DNA from: Pseudomonas bananamidigenes
Lineage (GTDB): Bacteria > Pseudomonadota > Gammaproteobacteria > Pseudomonadales > Pseudomonadaceae
Direction: 5' to 3'
Assembly: GCF_001679645.1 (NCBI RefSeq)
Contig: NZ_LRUN01000029.1
Span: 31,631-95,630, forward strand
Length of the DNA stretch: 64,000 nucleotides
Of this stretch, positions 16,774-23,544 are shown piece by piece. Each line of letters begins with the position of its first letter. Positions within the stretch are counted from its first letter, which is position 1. The notes below the pieces were generated by a model that was not told the origin of the DNA, ran no database searches, and worked only from the letters and a program-made list of their open reading frames with translations. Both the position numbers and the translations under genes were made by a program.

Positions 16774-17733
16774 GTGGATTATCCGAAAAGTGTGCCCAGC
16801 GTGGGATTGGTGGACGGCAAGTTTGTCGACGAGAACCCGTTGACCGGGACGCCAGGGTCTTTGATCCCATCTGCTTGGGGGAACTCGGTTACAGATGAAG
16901 TCCTCAACGTCATTCAGGCTGCCGGGCTGGCACCGGCTGAAGCGGATCTGACCCAGCTGTTGCAGGCAATACGAGTCATCGGCCAGTTAGGCTCCGGTGG
17001 TTATGGAGCTGACACGGGTGTGGCAAACGCTTATCTGGTCGCCTATACGCCCGCCGTTGTGGCAGTCGATGAAAAGCTGGTGCTCCGGTTCAAAGCGAAA
17101 ACCGCAAACACTGGCGCCAGTACCTTTGCGCCCAACGGATTGGCGCCCGGTCCTTTGCTCGGGCCGTCTCATCTTCCGCTTCAGGGCGGAGAGATCGTTG
17201 CAAATGGGCTGTGCACCGTCAGGTACTCGGTCGCTCTGGCCGCGTGGATCCTTGTTTCATCCTCGGGTGGCGGTTTGCAGGTGTCCAACGGGACCAAGAG
17301 TCACCACGCTGTTGCGTTGGGTCAGACCGCTACCGAGTCGGCGGCAGGTGTTACGCAGTTTGCCAGTCCGGCCGAAATTCTCGCCGGGGCGATTTCAGAC
17401 AAGGCTGTTTCTCCGCTCGGATTATTGGTGACCTTTATTGGCGCCGGCGGCGCGGCGAATAACGATTACATCAAGATCCCTTTCCGGGACAAGTCAAGTG
17501 GCGTGCGCCGTGAGTTGATCATTCAATGGATCCGTACAACGACGTTGGGGTCGCAAGGTGCTCCGTCGAACTTTCCGATCGCCTTTCCTAATGCCTGCTG
17601 TGGTGTTTGGGCCTCATCAGCAAATGGTGCGAGTCCTACAACAATTGCTGCAGGCAACCCGACAACCACAACATTCTTAAGTTGGGCGGGAACTATACCG
17701 TGCGCCTTCGGTGCAATTGCGATCGGCTATTGA
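16774..17733 (+). CDS. Tail fibre protein, short, gp53-like C-terminal tip
   Basis: A 319-residue receptor-binding fibre. The N-terminal DYPKSVPSVGLVDGKFVDENP followed by LIPSAWGNSVTDEVLNVIQAAGL is the baseplate-attachment segment common to Pseudomonas phage and R-type tailocin fibres. An AGGVTQFASPAEI-type shaft segment (about residues 190-215) follows, and the protein ends with the CAFGAIAIGY tip typical of gp53-like C-terminal domains. The GTG at 16774 is chosen for the GAGAGGTAAG just upstream. Fibre tips are usually the most variable phage region, so the host range cannot be read from this. Confidence 0.87.
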   Translation: MDYPKSVPSVGLVDGKFVDENPLTGTPGSLIPSAWGNSVTDEVLNVIQAAGLAPAEADLTQLLQAIRVIGQLGSGGYGADTGVANAYLVAYTPAVVAVDEKLVLRFKAKTANTGASTFAPNGLAPGPLLGPSHLPLQGGEIVANGLCTVRYSVALAAWILVSSSGGGLQVSNGTKSHHAVALGQTATESAAGVTQFASPAEILAGAISDKAVSPLGLLVTFIGAGGAANNDYIKIPFRDKSSGVRRELIIQWIRTTTLGSQGAPSNFPIAFPNACCGVWASSANGASPTTIAAGNPTTTTFLSWAGTIPCAFGAIAIGY

Positions 17734-17742
17734 GGGTTGAAA

Positions 17743-18117
17743 ATGTATTACAGCGCCATGAAAAACAGTTGGTACGACGACCCCGCAAACTATCCAGACT
17801 TCCCGTCTGATGCCGTGGAACTGAGTGCCGCACAATACGATGAGTTTGTGCGTTTTCGCCCAGTTGATAAGCAGATAGTGCCCGGTCCTGATGGTTTGCC
17901 AATGATCGTGGAGATCCCGGTTCCGAGCCAGCGAGAACAGATCGAGGCGAAGCGGTTGCAAGCATATGCCGATCCCATTACAGGGTCAGATCGGTTCTTC
18001 TCGGAGGCTGCTCGACTTCAAATGATGGGGGCTGCAGAGAGCGAGATTCAGGTAGCCAGGCAGACAGGTCTGAATCGGTACGCCGAGATACAGGCCAGCT
18101 TCCCTTGGCCAGAGTAA
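17743..18117 (+). CDS. Tail fibre assembly protein
   Basis: A 124-residue chaperone encoded next to its fibre. The N-terminus (MYYSAMKNSWYDDP) and the C-terminal stretch (IEAKRLQAYADPITGSDRFFSEAARLQMMGA) match tail fibre assembly/phage tail assembly chaperones of Pseudomonas phages. GAGGGTTG precedes the ATG at 17743. Confidence 0.87.
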   Translation: MYYSAMKNSWYDDPANYPDFPSDAVELSAAQYDEFVRFRPVDKQIVPGPDGLPMIVEIPVPSQREQIEAKRLQAYADPITGSDRFFSEAARLQMMGAAESEIQVARQTGLNRYAEIQASFPWPE

Positions 18118-18138
18118 CCATCAAATCAATTAACCCAT

Positions 18139-18161
18139 AGCCCGCCAAGTGCGGGCTTTTT
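18139..18161 (+). terminator. Intrinsic terminator after the tail fibre operon
   Basis: AGCCCGC/GCGGGCT stem with a 5-base loop and a T-run, nearly identical to the one at 8984. It separates the tail genes from the lysis cassette. Confidence 0.82.
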
Positions 18162-18179
18162 GTTGTCAGGAGAATCGTA

Positions 18180-18605
18180 ATGACTGCAACGGAAAAAGAG
18201 CGCGACATTCTTGCGCGCACGCTGTGGGGCGAGGCTCGCGGTGAGGGCGCGGACGGTCAAGTGGCCGTGGCGTGGACGATCCGCAACCGCGTGAACGATG
18301 GCAAGACCAATTCATGGTGGGGGGAAGGTTACGCCGGCGTCTGCCAGAAGCCCTATCAGTTCAGTTGCTGGAACAAAAACGATCCGAACTTCCCGTACCT
18401 CAGCGGTGCTAAGCCGATCTCAAGCCGCGAGCTTGCTCAAGCACGGAAGGCCGCTGACCAGGTGATTGATGGCAAGGTTTCGGATCCCACTGGCGGCGCC
18501 ACGCACTATTACGCCACCAGCATGAAACTTCCACCGGCTTGGGCCGCGAAGGCGAAACAGACCTGCAAGCTGGGCGGCCACGTCTTCTTCAAGGATGTGC
18601 CGTAA
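18180..18605 (+). CDS. Endolysin, SleB-like cell wall hydrolase
   Basis: A 141-residue muralytic enzyme with the cell wall hydrolase (SleB catalytic) domain: DILARTLWGEARGEGADGQVAVAWTIRNRV at the start, whose glutamate at residue 18 is the expected catalytic acid, then QKPYQFSCW and a late GATHYYA motif. Phages of pseudomonads often use this family, known from spore cortex lytic enzymes, as endolysin. There is no signal peptide, so release would need a holin, which I do not see nearby. Its TAATG stop/start junction couples it to the spanin gene. Confidence 0.9.
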   Translation: MTATEKERDILARTLWGEARGEGADGQVAVAWTIRNRVNDGKTNSWWGEGYAGVCQKPYQFSCWNKNDPNFPYLSGAKPISSRELAQARKAADQVIDGKVSDPTGGATHYYATSMKLPPAWAAKAKQTCKLGGHVFFKDVP

Positions 18606-19108
18606 TGCCTGGGCTGTGGAGAGCGGCGGGTGTTCTGGCGTTGGTGCTGATCGGCGCCGCCTGCGCCTGGCAGTTCCAGGACTGGCGCTACGGTAAGCAG
18701 TTGGCGGAACAGGCCCGGTTACACACCGAAGCCCTCAATCAGCTGACCCAGGCGGCGGCCACTGCGCAGCAGGCCGAACAGGACAAGCGGCTGGCGCTCG
18801 AGCAGCAGCTGGCCGCCAGTGACAAAACCCACTCCGAGAAAATGACCAATGCTCAAAAAGAACAGGCTCTTCTACGCGATCGCCTTGCCACTTCTGATCT
18901 GCGGCTGTCAGTCCTCCTCGATGCGGGTTCAGCCGGTGGCTGTTCAGTGCCTGCCACCGCCGGCGCCGGCGGCGTGGTTCATGGCCCCGTACGAGCCGAA
19001 CTTGACCCGGCGCATGCTCAACGAATTGTCGCCATCACCGACGAAGGTGACCGGGGATTGATTGCACTCCAGGCCTGCCAGGCGTACGTGCGAGAAATCA
19101 CGCGCTGA
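18605..19108 (+). CDS. Inner-membrane spanin (Rz-like)
   Basis: A 167-residue i-spanin with an N-terminal membrane anchor (about residues 4-22, GVLALVLIGAACAWQF) and a long periplasmic coiled coil (about 30-95, rich in Gln, Ala, Glu). It would pair with the Rz1-type lipoprotein nested inside it to fuse the inner and outer membranes in the last step of lysis. The start overlaps the endolysin stop by one base. The 3' end overlaps the oppositely directed HMCES gene by 11 bases. Confidence 0.88.
   Translation: MPGLWRAAGVLALVLIGAACAWQFQDWRYGKQLAEQARLHTEALNQLTQAAATAQQAEQDKRLALEQQLAASDKTHSEKMTNAQKEQALLRDRLATSDLRLSVLLDAGSAGGCSVPATAGAGGVVHGPVRAELDPAHAQRIVAITDEGDRGLIALQACQAYVREITR
18849..19061 (+). 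CDS. Outer-membrane spanin lipoprotein (Rz1-like), nested in Rz
   Basis: A 70-residue lipoprotein read in the +1 frame and lying completely inside the Rz-like gene. It has a lipoprotein signal peptide with a lipobox LICGC (lipidated Cys20) and a proline-containing mature part (PPPAPAAW), as usual for Rz1 proteins. Nested Rz1 is a well-known arrangement in lambda. Confidence 0.88.
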   Translation: MLKKNRLFYAIALPLLICGCQSSSMRVQPVAVQCLPPPAPAAWFMAPYEPNLTRRMLNELSPSPTKVTGD

Positions 19109-19781
19109 TGGGGCGGATCAGGTCGGGGCCTTGGTTGCGGACATTGCCGACGGCGCGGTCGACCTTGAGCCATTCGAAAGCCTCAGATGGCTCTCCCTGG
19201 TGCAGCACCATCTGCTCGGCGCGTTCTTTCGGTGTTGCTGGGGCCAGCCATTCGCGGGCAAGCTCTGGCGGGAGAACTACCGGGCGCCGGTCGTGAATGT
19301 CGACCATGCCGCCCGCGCTGTCTGCGGTGATGATGACAAAGCCATCATGCTCGCCCGGGTCATGTTCTTCGTTCGGATACTGGCCGATTGCGGCACAGAA
19401 GATCGGCGACCAGTCCCGATGCCGGATCAGGTAGGGCTGCTTTTTCGGGCCGCCCTCGTCAACCCATTCGAACCAATTGTTGATCGCGATGATCGCCCGG
19501 TGCGGCCAAATGGCGCGGAAGAATGGGCCGTGGGCGACTTTTTCCACCCTGGCGTTGATCGGCGCGGCGCGATCCTTGGCCCAGTGCGGGCGCCATCCCC
19601 AGCGAACCATATCGGCATGCAGGAACTCACCTTCCTGATGGAAGAGGGCAAGTTGAGCGGTCGGCGCGGCGTTGTATCGCTCGAAAGGCTGCTCGCCGGT
19701 TGAGTTGACCAAGGCGTTCGGCATGCTGAGCGCTGCCACGAAGTCGTGAATACCGCTGTACTGGGAGAGTCGTCCGCACAT
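19098..19781 (-). CDS. SOS response-associated peptidase, HMCES/YedK family
   Basis: A 227-residue protein that binds abasic sites in single-stranded DNA and forms a protective thiazolidine crosslink through Cys2 (after Met removal). Family residues are all visible: MCGR start, Asn37 in RYNAAPT, NAR (76-78) in the INARVE motif, Glu105 in WFEW, and His163 in IHDRRPVVL. It is the second gene of a leftward pair (coiled-coil gene 51 bases upstream) behind a LexA box at 20216-20235. Its location in the prophage's right flank suggests a phage accessory gene for DNA damage. It overlaps the Rz-like gene by 11 bases tail to tail. Confidence 0.92.
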   Translation of the reverse strand: MCGRLSQYSGIHDFVAALSMPNALVNSTGEQPFERYNAAPTAQLALFHQEGEFLHADMVRWGWRPHWAKDRAAPINARVEKVAHGPFFRAIWPHRAIIAINNWFEWVDEGGPKKQPYLIRHRDWSPIFCAAIGQYPNEEHDPGEHDGFVIITADSAGGMVDIHDRRPVVLPPELAREWLAPATPKERAEQMVLHQGEPSEAFEWLKVDRAVGNVRNQGPDLIRPISA

Positions 19782-19832
19782 TGTCAGGTCCTCACATGAG
19801 CCTTCAGCGTAGACCAGCGGGCGTCAGCTTCG

Positions 19833-20198
19833 TCACAAACGTTTTTCGTCGCAGTTTTCGCAAAAATACGACGACTCTTCTCGCTCTCGAGCATCCCTGA
19901 GCAGGCGCTGGTTTTCATTGAACAAATAGTTTCTATTGTGCTCGACGTCGGCGAGTCTTCGCCTTTCGCTCAGTAAATCTCCTTCGGTGTACTGAAGCTT
20001 CGCTCTGAGAGAATCCCTCTCCTGCCTGAGCGCATCATTGTCTCGAACCAGGCCATGAACATTTTCCAGCGCTCGCTTGAGGTTAAGGGTGAGCGCTTCG
20101 AATTCGTTTTCATACATCCGGAGCTGATGCCGGCAGGTTTCGAGTGGAGTTGGGCAGCCGAGCCAGTCGTCGGTGTTTTCGATATCGGAGGGATTCAC
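19833..20198 (-). CDS. Coiled-coil protein, first gene of the LexA-linked pair
   Basis: A 121-residue protein without a family I recognise. Residues about 25-105 form a continuous predicted coiled coil rich in Glu, Arg and Leu (e.g. ALRQERDSLRAKLQYTEGDLL). The C-terminus carries a CENC motif that could bind a metal with a partner. The start is a GTG at 20198, with only a weak ribosome-binding sequence. The LexA box ends 18 bases upstream, and the HMCES gene follows 51 bases downstream, so the two are probably co-expressed after DNA damage. The function is unknown. Confidence 0.7.
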   Translation of the reverse strand: MNPSDIENTDDWLGCPTPLETCRHQLRMYENEFEALTLNLKRALENVHGLVRDNDALRQERDSLRAKLQYTEGDLLSERRRLADVEHNRNYLFNENQRLLRDAREREESSYFCENCDEKRL

Positions 20199-20215
20199 GG
20201 GAATGCCTAGCTGTG

Positions 20216-20235
20216 TACTGTTTGGATATACAGTA
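20216..20235. promoter_or_regulatory. LexA (SOS) box
   Basis: TACTGTTTGGATATACAGTA carries a perfect CTGT-N8-ACAG core with matching TA flanks. It lies 18 bases before the start of the leftward coiled-coil gene. On the minus strand a TATATC within the box could be the -10 element, so LexA binding would block transcription directly. Confidence 0.85.
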
Positions 20236-20276
20236 ATCGAGACGTGGCGGGCGGGCGAGGCTGAAGCGACGAGCTG

Positions 20277-20486
20277 TCAGTCAGGCGTCATCAATACGGC
20301 CAGGGTCATCTTGATGAACTCCTCATTCCGATCGATTGCGGCCAGAGACTCGCGAACGTTTTCCGCCACGTCGGCGGATCCGCGCTGCTCGACCCAGAGC
20401 GTGAGCTCCATGATGGCTGCCTCAAGGGCAAGCTGGTTTTCGTTGATTTTGAAGAGCAGGGAAGGGAGCAGATCAGAATTGGACAT
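20277..20486 (-). CDS. Small conserved prophage protein of unknown function
   Basis: A 69-residue protein starting MSNSDLLPSLLFKINENQ with a helical, acidic character. I associate it with Pseudomonas prophages, where the family has no assigned function. The ATG at 20486 is chosen because a clear GGAGGAAACCGAA precedes it. The frame is open further upstream but has no start signal and atypical composition. It lies between the LexA-controlled pair and the attachment region and is leftward. Confidence 0.75.
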   Translation of the reverse strand: MSNSDLLPSLLFKINENQLALEAAIMELTLWVEQRGSADVAENVRESLAAIDRNEEFIKMTLAVLMTPD

Positions 20487-20562
20487 TTCGGTTTCCTCCG
20501 TGGACGAAACCAGAGTAGCAGGGGAAGTTTTAGGTCGGCAGAACGCCGGGGAGGGACGTGCA

Positions 20563-20585
20563 CGATATGCGGAATGTGCATATCG
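20563..20585. promoter_or_regulatory. Perfect 8-bp inverted repeat, possible operator
   Basis: CGATATGC and GCATATCG flank a 7-base spacer. It lies 77 bases upstream of the small leftward gene starting at 20486, so it could be a repressor site for that gene. No regulator for it is visible in the window. Confidence 0.35.
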
Positions 20586-20710
20586 CAGATTATGGCGAAC
20601 GCCACCGGCGGCGATGGTAATTCGCTTTCTACAGCTTAGTTTTAGGACGCGTCCGAAAACGCTGCAACAAATCGATCTTTCTGCACTGACGCAAGCCAAC
20701 CGCCAGAAAC

Positions 20711-20740
20711 GACAAAGCCCTGAAAAATCAGGGCTTTGTC
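20711..20740 (-). terminator. Hairpin downstream of tRNA-Ser
   Basis: A perfect 13-bp palindromic stem (GACAAAGCCCTGA with its complement) around a 4-base A/T loop, 11 bases beyond the tRNA 3' end. It probably ends the tRNA transcript, although there is no long T-run after it. Confidence 0.55.
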
Positions 20741-20750
20741 GTACATAAGA

Positions 20751-20838
20751 TGGCGGAGGCGATGGGATTCGAACTCATGGACCTGTTACAGTCGACGGTT
20801 TTCAAGACCGTTGCCTTAAACCACTCGGCCACACCTCC
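20751..20838 (-). tRNA. tRNA-Ser (UGA anticodon)
   Basis: The reverse complement begins GGAGGTGTGGCCGAGTGGTT, has the long variable arm of a class II tRNA, an anticodon loop read as CTTGAAA (UGA anticodon), a T-loop GTTCGAATC and an encoded 3' CCA. The acceptor stem GGAGGTG pairs with the 3' CGCCTCC, counting the usual wobble. The 3' end points toward the prophage, which makes it the likely integration site. Confidence 0.95.
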
Positions 20839-20913
20839 GTTTGCGTTGCGGGCGCCATAATACCTGAATGAAACACACTGTCAAACTCTGTGCATGGCTT
20901 GTTACAGAGCGTC

Positions 20914-20922
20914 TGTTATGAT
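20914..20922 (+). promoter_or_regulatory. Extended -10 promoter element for the BI-1/YccA gene
   Basis: TGTTATGAT (TG-N-TATGAT) lies 40 bases before the ATG of the YccA-like gene. No good -35 hexamer is seen at the standard spacing, in line with an extended -10 type. Confidence 0.45.
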
Positions 20923-20961
20923 CTTTGCGACTGAACGTTTCAAACCAACAGGAGTGTCGCC

Positions 20962-21633
20962 ATGCGCGAACAGGATTACGCAGTTCACAACAGCGTGCAG
21001 GCTGAGCAGCTAGAGGTTAGCCGCGTCCTGCGCAACACATACGGCTTGCTGGCGCTCACCCTCGCATTCAGCGGTGTGATGGCTTTCGTGGCTCAGCAGA
21101 TGCGCGTCGGCTACCCGAACATTTTCGTGGTGCTGATCGGCTTCTACGGGCTGTTCTTCCTGACCAACAAGCTTCGTGATTCGGCCTGGGGCCTGGTGTC
21201 GGCATTTGCCCTGACCGGTTTCATGGGCTTCCTGCTCGGCCCGATCCTCAACCGTTACCTGGGCATGCAGGGCGGCGCCGAAGTGGTCAGCTCCGCCTTC
21301 GCAATGACCGCGCTGGTGTTCGGTGGTCTGTCGGCCTACGTGCTGGTCACCCGCAAGGACATGAGCTTCCTCGGTGGTTTCATCACTGCCGGTTTCTTCG
21401 TCCTGCTGGGCGCGACGCTGGCGAGCCTGTTCTTCCAGATCAGCGGCCTGCAACTGGCGATCAGCGCAGGTTTCGTGCTGTTCTCGTCGGTGTGCATCCT
21501 GTTCCAGACCAGCGCCATCATCCACGGCGGCGAGCGCAACTACATCATGGCGACCATCAGCCTGTATGTATCTATCTACAACCTGTTCATCAGCCTGTTG
21601 CAGATCTTCGGCATCATGGGTCGCGACGATTGA
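20962..21633 (+). CDS. Bax inhibitor-1/YccA family membrane protein
   Basis: A 223-residue inner-membrane protein with seven hydrophobic segments, of the BI-1/YccA family. E. coli YccA modulates the FtsH protease, and bacterial relatives have been described as pH-sensitive calcium leak channels. Visible features are an N-terminal charged tail (MREQDYAVHNSVQ) before the first helix and the conserved acidic residue at the very C-terminus (GIMGRDD). Monocistronic: it follows the divergent tRNA and ends in a strong terminator. GGAG precedes the start. Confidence 0.92.
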   Translation: MREQDYAVHNSVQAEQLEVSRVLRNTYGLLALTLAFSGVMAFVAQQMRVGYPNIFVVLIGFYGLFFLTNKLRDSAWGLVSAFALTGFMGFLLGPILNRYLGMQGGAEVVSSAFAMTALVFGGLSAYVLVTRKDMSFLGGFITAGFFVLLGATLASLFFQISGLQLAISAGFVLFSSVCILFQTSAIIHGGERNYIMATISLYVSIYNLFISLLQIFGIMGRDD

Positions 21634-21654
21634 TAGCGACAACGCTATAAACAG

Positions 21655-21678
21655 AAAACCCGCGAAAGCGGGTTTTTT
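21655..21678 (+). terminator. Intrinsic terminator after the BI-1/YccA gene
   Basis: AAAACCCGC/GCGGGTTTT stem with a GAAA tetraloop, overlapping a six-base T-run. Confidence 0.9.
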
Positions 21679-21705
21679 GTTGCCTGCGAAAAAGAAAGCA
21701 GGCGA

Positions 21706-22032
21706 TCAATTGATCACGATGCTGCCATCGGCCTGTTGCTTATAGATTGTGTAGGGCAACAGCAATGTATCGAGCACTCCCGACACGGCCGCATCGACCA
21801 GCAGGCCAGGCGTCGCGTTCTTGTAGTTGAACGCATCGACGTCATCCGGCTTTTCGGCGTGCAGCAGGCAGAAGTCGTACGTCACGCCACTGTAGATGCG
21901 CGGTACAGCGCCGCAGTAGGATTTATTAGCCTTCAACTGTTCGGTGGAATGCTTGTCACTGAATGCTACGGTCTGCACCGTACCGCACCCAGCCAGCATC
22001 AACGCCGCCAGCATCATTGCCTGATTTTTCAT
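21706..22032 (-). CDS. YceK/YidQ-like small lipoprotein
   Basis: A 108-residue lipoprotein with a typical signal peptide and lipobox LAGC (lipidated Cys16), starting MKNQAMM. The pattern of the mature part (YCGAVPRIYSGVTYDFC, then DAAVSGVLDTLLLPYTIYKQ) matches the YceK/YidQ family of outer-membrane-associated lipoproteins of unknown function. The ATG at 22032 is preferred because GAAGGATTGG lies upstream and the signal peptide begins properly there. Confidence 0.85.
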   Translation of the reverse strand: MKNQAMMLAALMLAGCGTVQTVAFSDKHSTEQLKANKSYCGAVPRIYSGVTYDFCLLHAEKPDDVDAFNYKNATPGLLVDAAVSGVLDTLLLPYTIYKQQADGSIVIN

Positions 22033-22072
22033 GCCGCCAATCCTTCGCCGGAAAAGACTCAATCTACGCCGC

Positions 22073-22510
22073 TCACGCCATCGGCGGCAATCGCCGCTTG
22101 ACCGGGGTCTTCTTGACGATGGCGGTATTGGTTTCCGCCAGGGTATTCAGCCGATCGAGCAGGGTGTCGAGCTGCTCCATCGAACGCACATGCAGGCGAG
22201 CGATAAAACAGTCCTCGCCGGTGACCTTGTCGCACTCGGTGAATTCGGGAATCGACAGAATCTGCCGTTCCACTTCCTGCAACTGCCCCGGCAATGGCCG
22301 TACCCGCACGATGGCCTGCAACTGGTAGCCGAAGCACTTCGGATCGATCTCCACGGTGTAGCCCTTGAGTACGCCGCGCTCTTCCAGCCGACGCAGACGC
22401 TCGGCCACGCTCGGTGATGACAACCCGCTGATTTGTGCCAGGGCCTTGAGCGAACGTCGGGAGTCTTCCATCAAGGCCCCGATCAGGATCTGGTCGATGT
22501 CGTCGGTCAT
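22073..22510 (-). CDS. Lrp/AsnC family transcriptional regulator
   Basis: A 145-residue Lrp-type regulator: N-terminal winged helix (residues about 3-60, including DSRRSLKALAQISGLSSPSVAERLRRLEERGVL) and C-terminal RAM ligand-binding domain. The ATG at 22510 has AGGAG at the proper distance. It is divergent from the EamA exporter gene, 138 bases away, which makes control of that exporter in response to an amino acid a reasonable inference. Confidence 0.92.
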   Translation of the reverse strand: MTDDIDQILIGALMEDSRRSLKALAQISGLSSPSVAERLRRLEERGVLKGYTVEIDPKCFGYQLQAIVRVRPLPGQLQEVERQILSIPEFTECDKVTGEDCFIARLHVRSMEQLDTLLDRLNTLAETNTAIVKKTPVKRRLPPMA

Positions 22511-22647
22511 ACACAACTCCTGCATTAGGTGAATGACGCCAGTCACCCTCGATAAAAAAGGCAGAAATCGAGTTTAGCCTGCTTTTTGCGCTGGAGAAGC
22601 CCCGGTCTCGCTTGGCATACTTTTGCCACACATTAAGGAGATTGATG

Positions 22648-23541
22648 ATGGACAAAACAATCCGTCGCGGCTCATTCGAAATGACCGCTGCCATGCTGAT
22701 ATCCGGGACGATCGGCTGGTTTGTGCTGGTGTCCGGGCAACCGGTGCTCGACGTGGTGTTCTGGCGCTGCGTATTCGGCTCCGGAACGCTCTTGCTGATT
22801 TGCGCCGCATTCGGTTTTCTGCGCCCTGGCATTCTGACCCGCACCACATTCCTGTTGGCGGTGCTCAGCGGTGTGGCAATCGTCGGCAACTGGGTATTGC
22901 TGTTCGCTTCGTATTCACGGGCCTCGATTGCCATCGGCACGGCGGTGTACAACGTGCAGCCGTTCATGCTGGTGGGATTGGCGGCGCTGTTTCTGGGCGA
23001 GAAGATCACCCTGCAAAAGCTGTTCTGGCTGGCGATTTCATTTATGGGGATGCTGGCCATCGTCAGTGCCCATGGCGGGCAGGGTGGTGACGGCAGCGAT
23101 TACCTGACGGGGATCGCACTGGCGCTGGGGGCCGCGTTTCTGTACGCCATCGCCGCGTTGATCATCAAGCGCCTGACCGGCACGCCGCCACACCTGATCG
23201 CCCTGATCCAGGTCTGCACCGGTGTGCTGCTGCTCGCACCGTTCGCGCATCTTTCAGCGCTGCCGCAGGCGCCGAGTGCCTGGGCCAGTCTGGTGACGCT
23301 GGGCATCGTTCACACCGGTTTGATGTATGTGCTGCTTTACGGCGCGATCCAGAAATTGCCCACGGCACTGACCGGCGCACTGTCGTTCATTTATCCGATC
23401 GCGGCAATTTTCGTCGACTGGTTTGCCTTCGGCCATCAACTGCAGACCCTGCAATGGGTCGGCGTGGCAGCGATCCTGCTGGCCGCTGCCGGCATGCAAC
23501 AGGGCTGGGGTTTCAGGTCGCGGCGTCTGGCGGCGCAGTAA
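22648..23541 (+). CDS. EamA/DMT superfamily exporter
   Basis: A 297-residue inner-membrane protein with ten hydrophobic helices in two EamA repeats (start of the second near residue 155). Members of the drug/metabolite transporter family usually export amino acids or other metabolites. Two ATGs at 22645 and 22648 are possible; the second is better spaced (7 bases) from AAGGAG. The divergent Lrp-type gene is a likely regulator. The substrate cannot be read from the sequence. Confidence 0.9.
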   Translation: MDKTIRRGSFEMTAAMLISGTIGWFVLVSGQPVLDVVFWRCVFGSGTLLLICAAFGFLRPGILTRTTFLLAVLSGVAIVGNWVLLFASYSRASIAIGTAVYNVQPFMLVGLAALFLGEKITLQKLFWLAISFMGMLAIVSAHGGQGGDGSDYLTGIALALGAAFLYAIAALIIKRLTGTPPHLIALIQVCTGVLLLAPFAHLSALPQAPSAWASLVTLGIVHTGLMYVLLYGAIQKLPTALTGALSFIYPIAAIFVDWFAFGHQLQTLQWVGVAAILLAAAGMQQGWGFRSRRLAAQ

Positions 23542-23544
23542 TCC

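Noticed and set aside
19062..19703. Long rightward reading frame opposite the HMCES gene
   Set aside because: It is antisense to a protein with all family catalytic residues, has no start signal, and its composition is that of a shadow frame.
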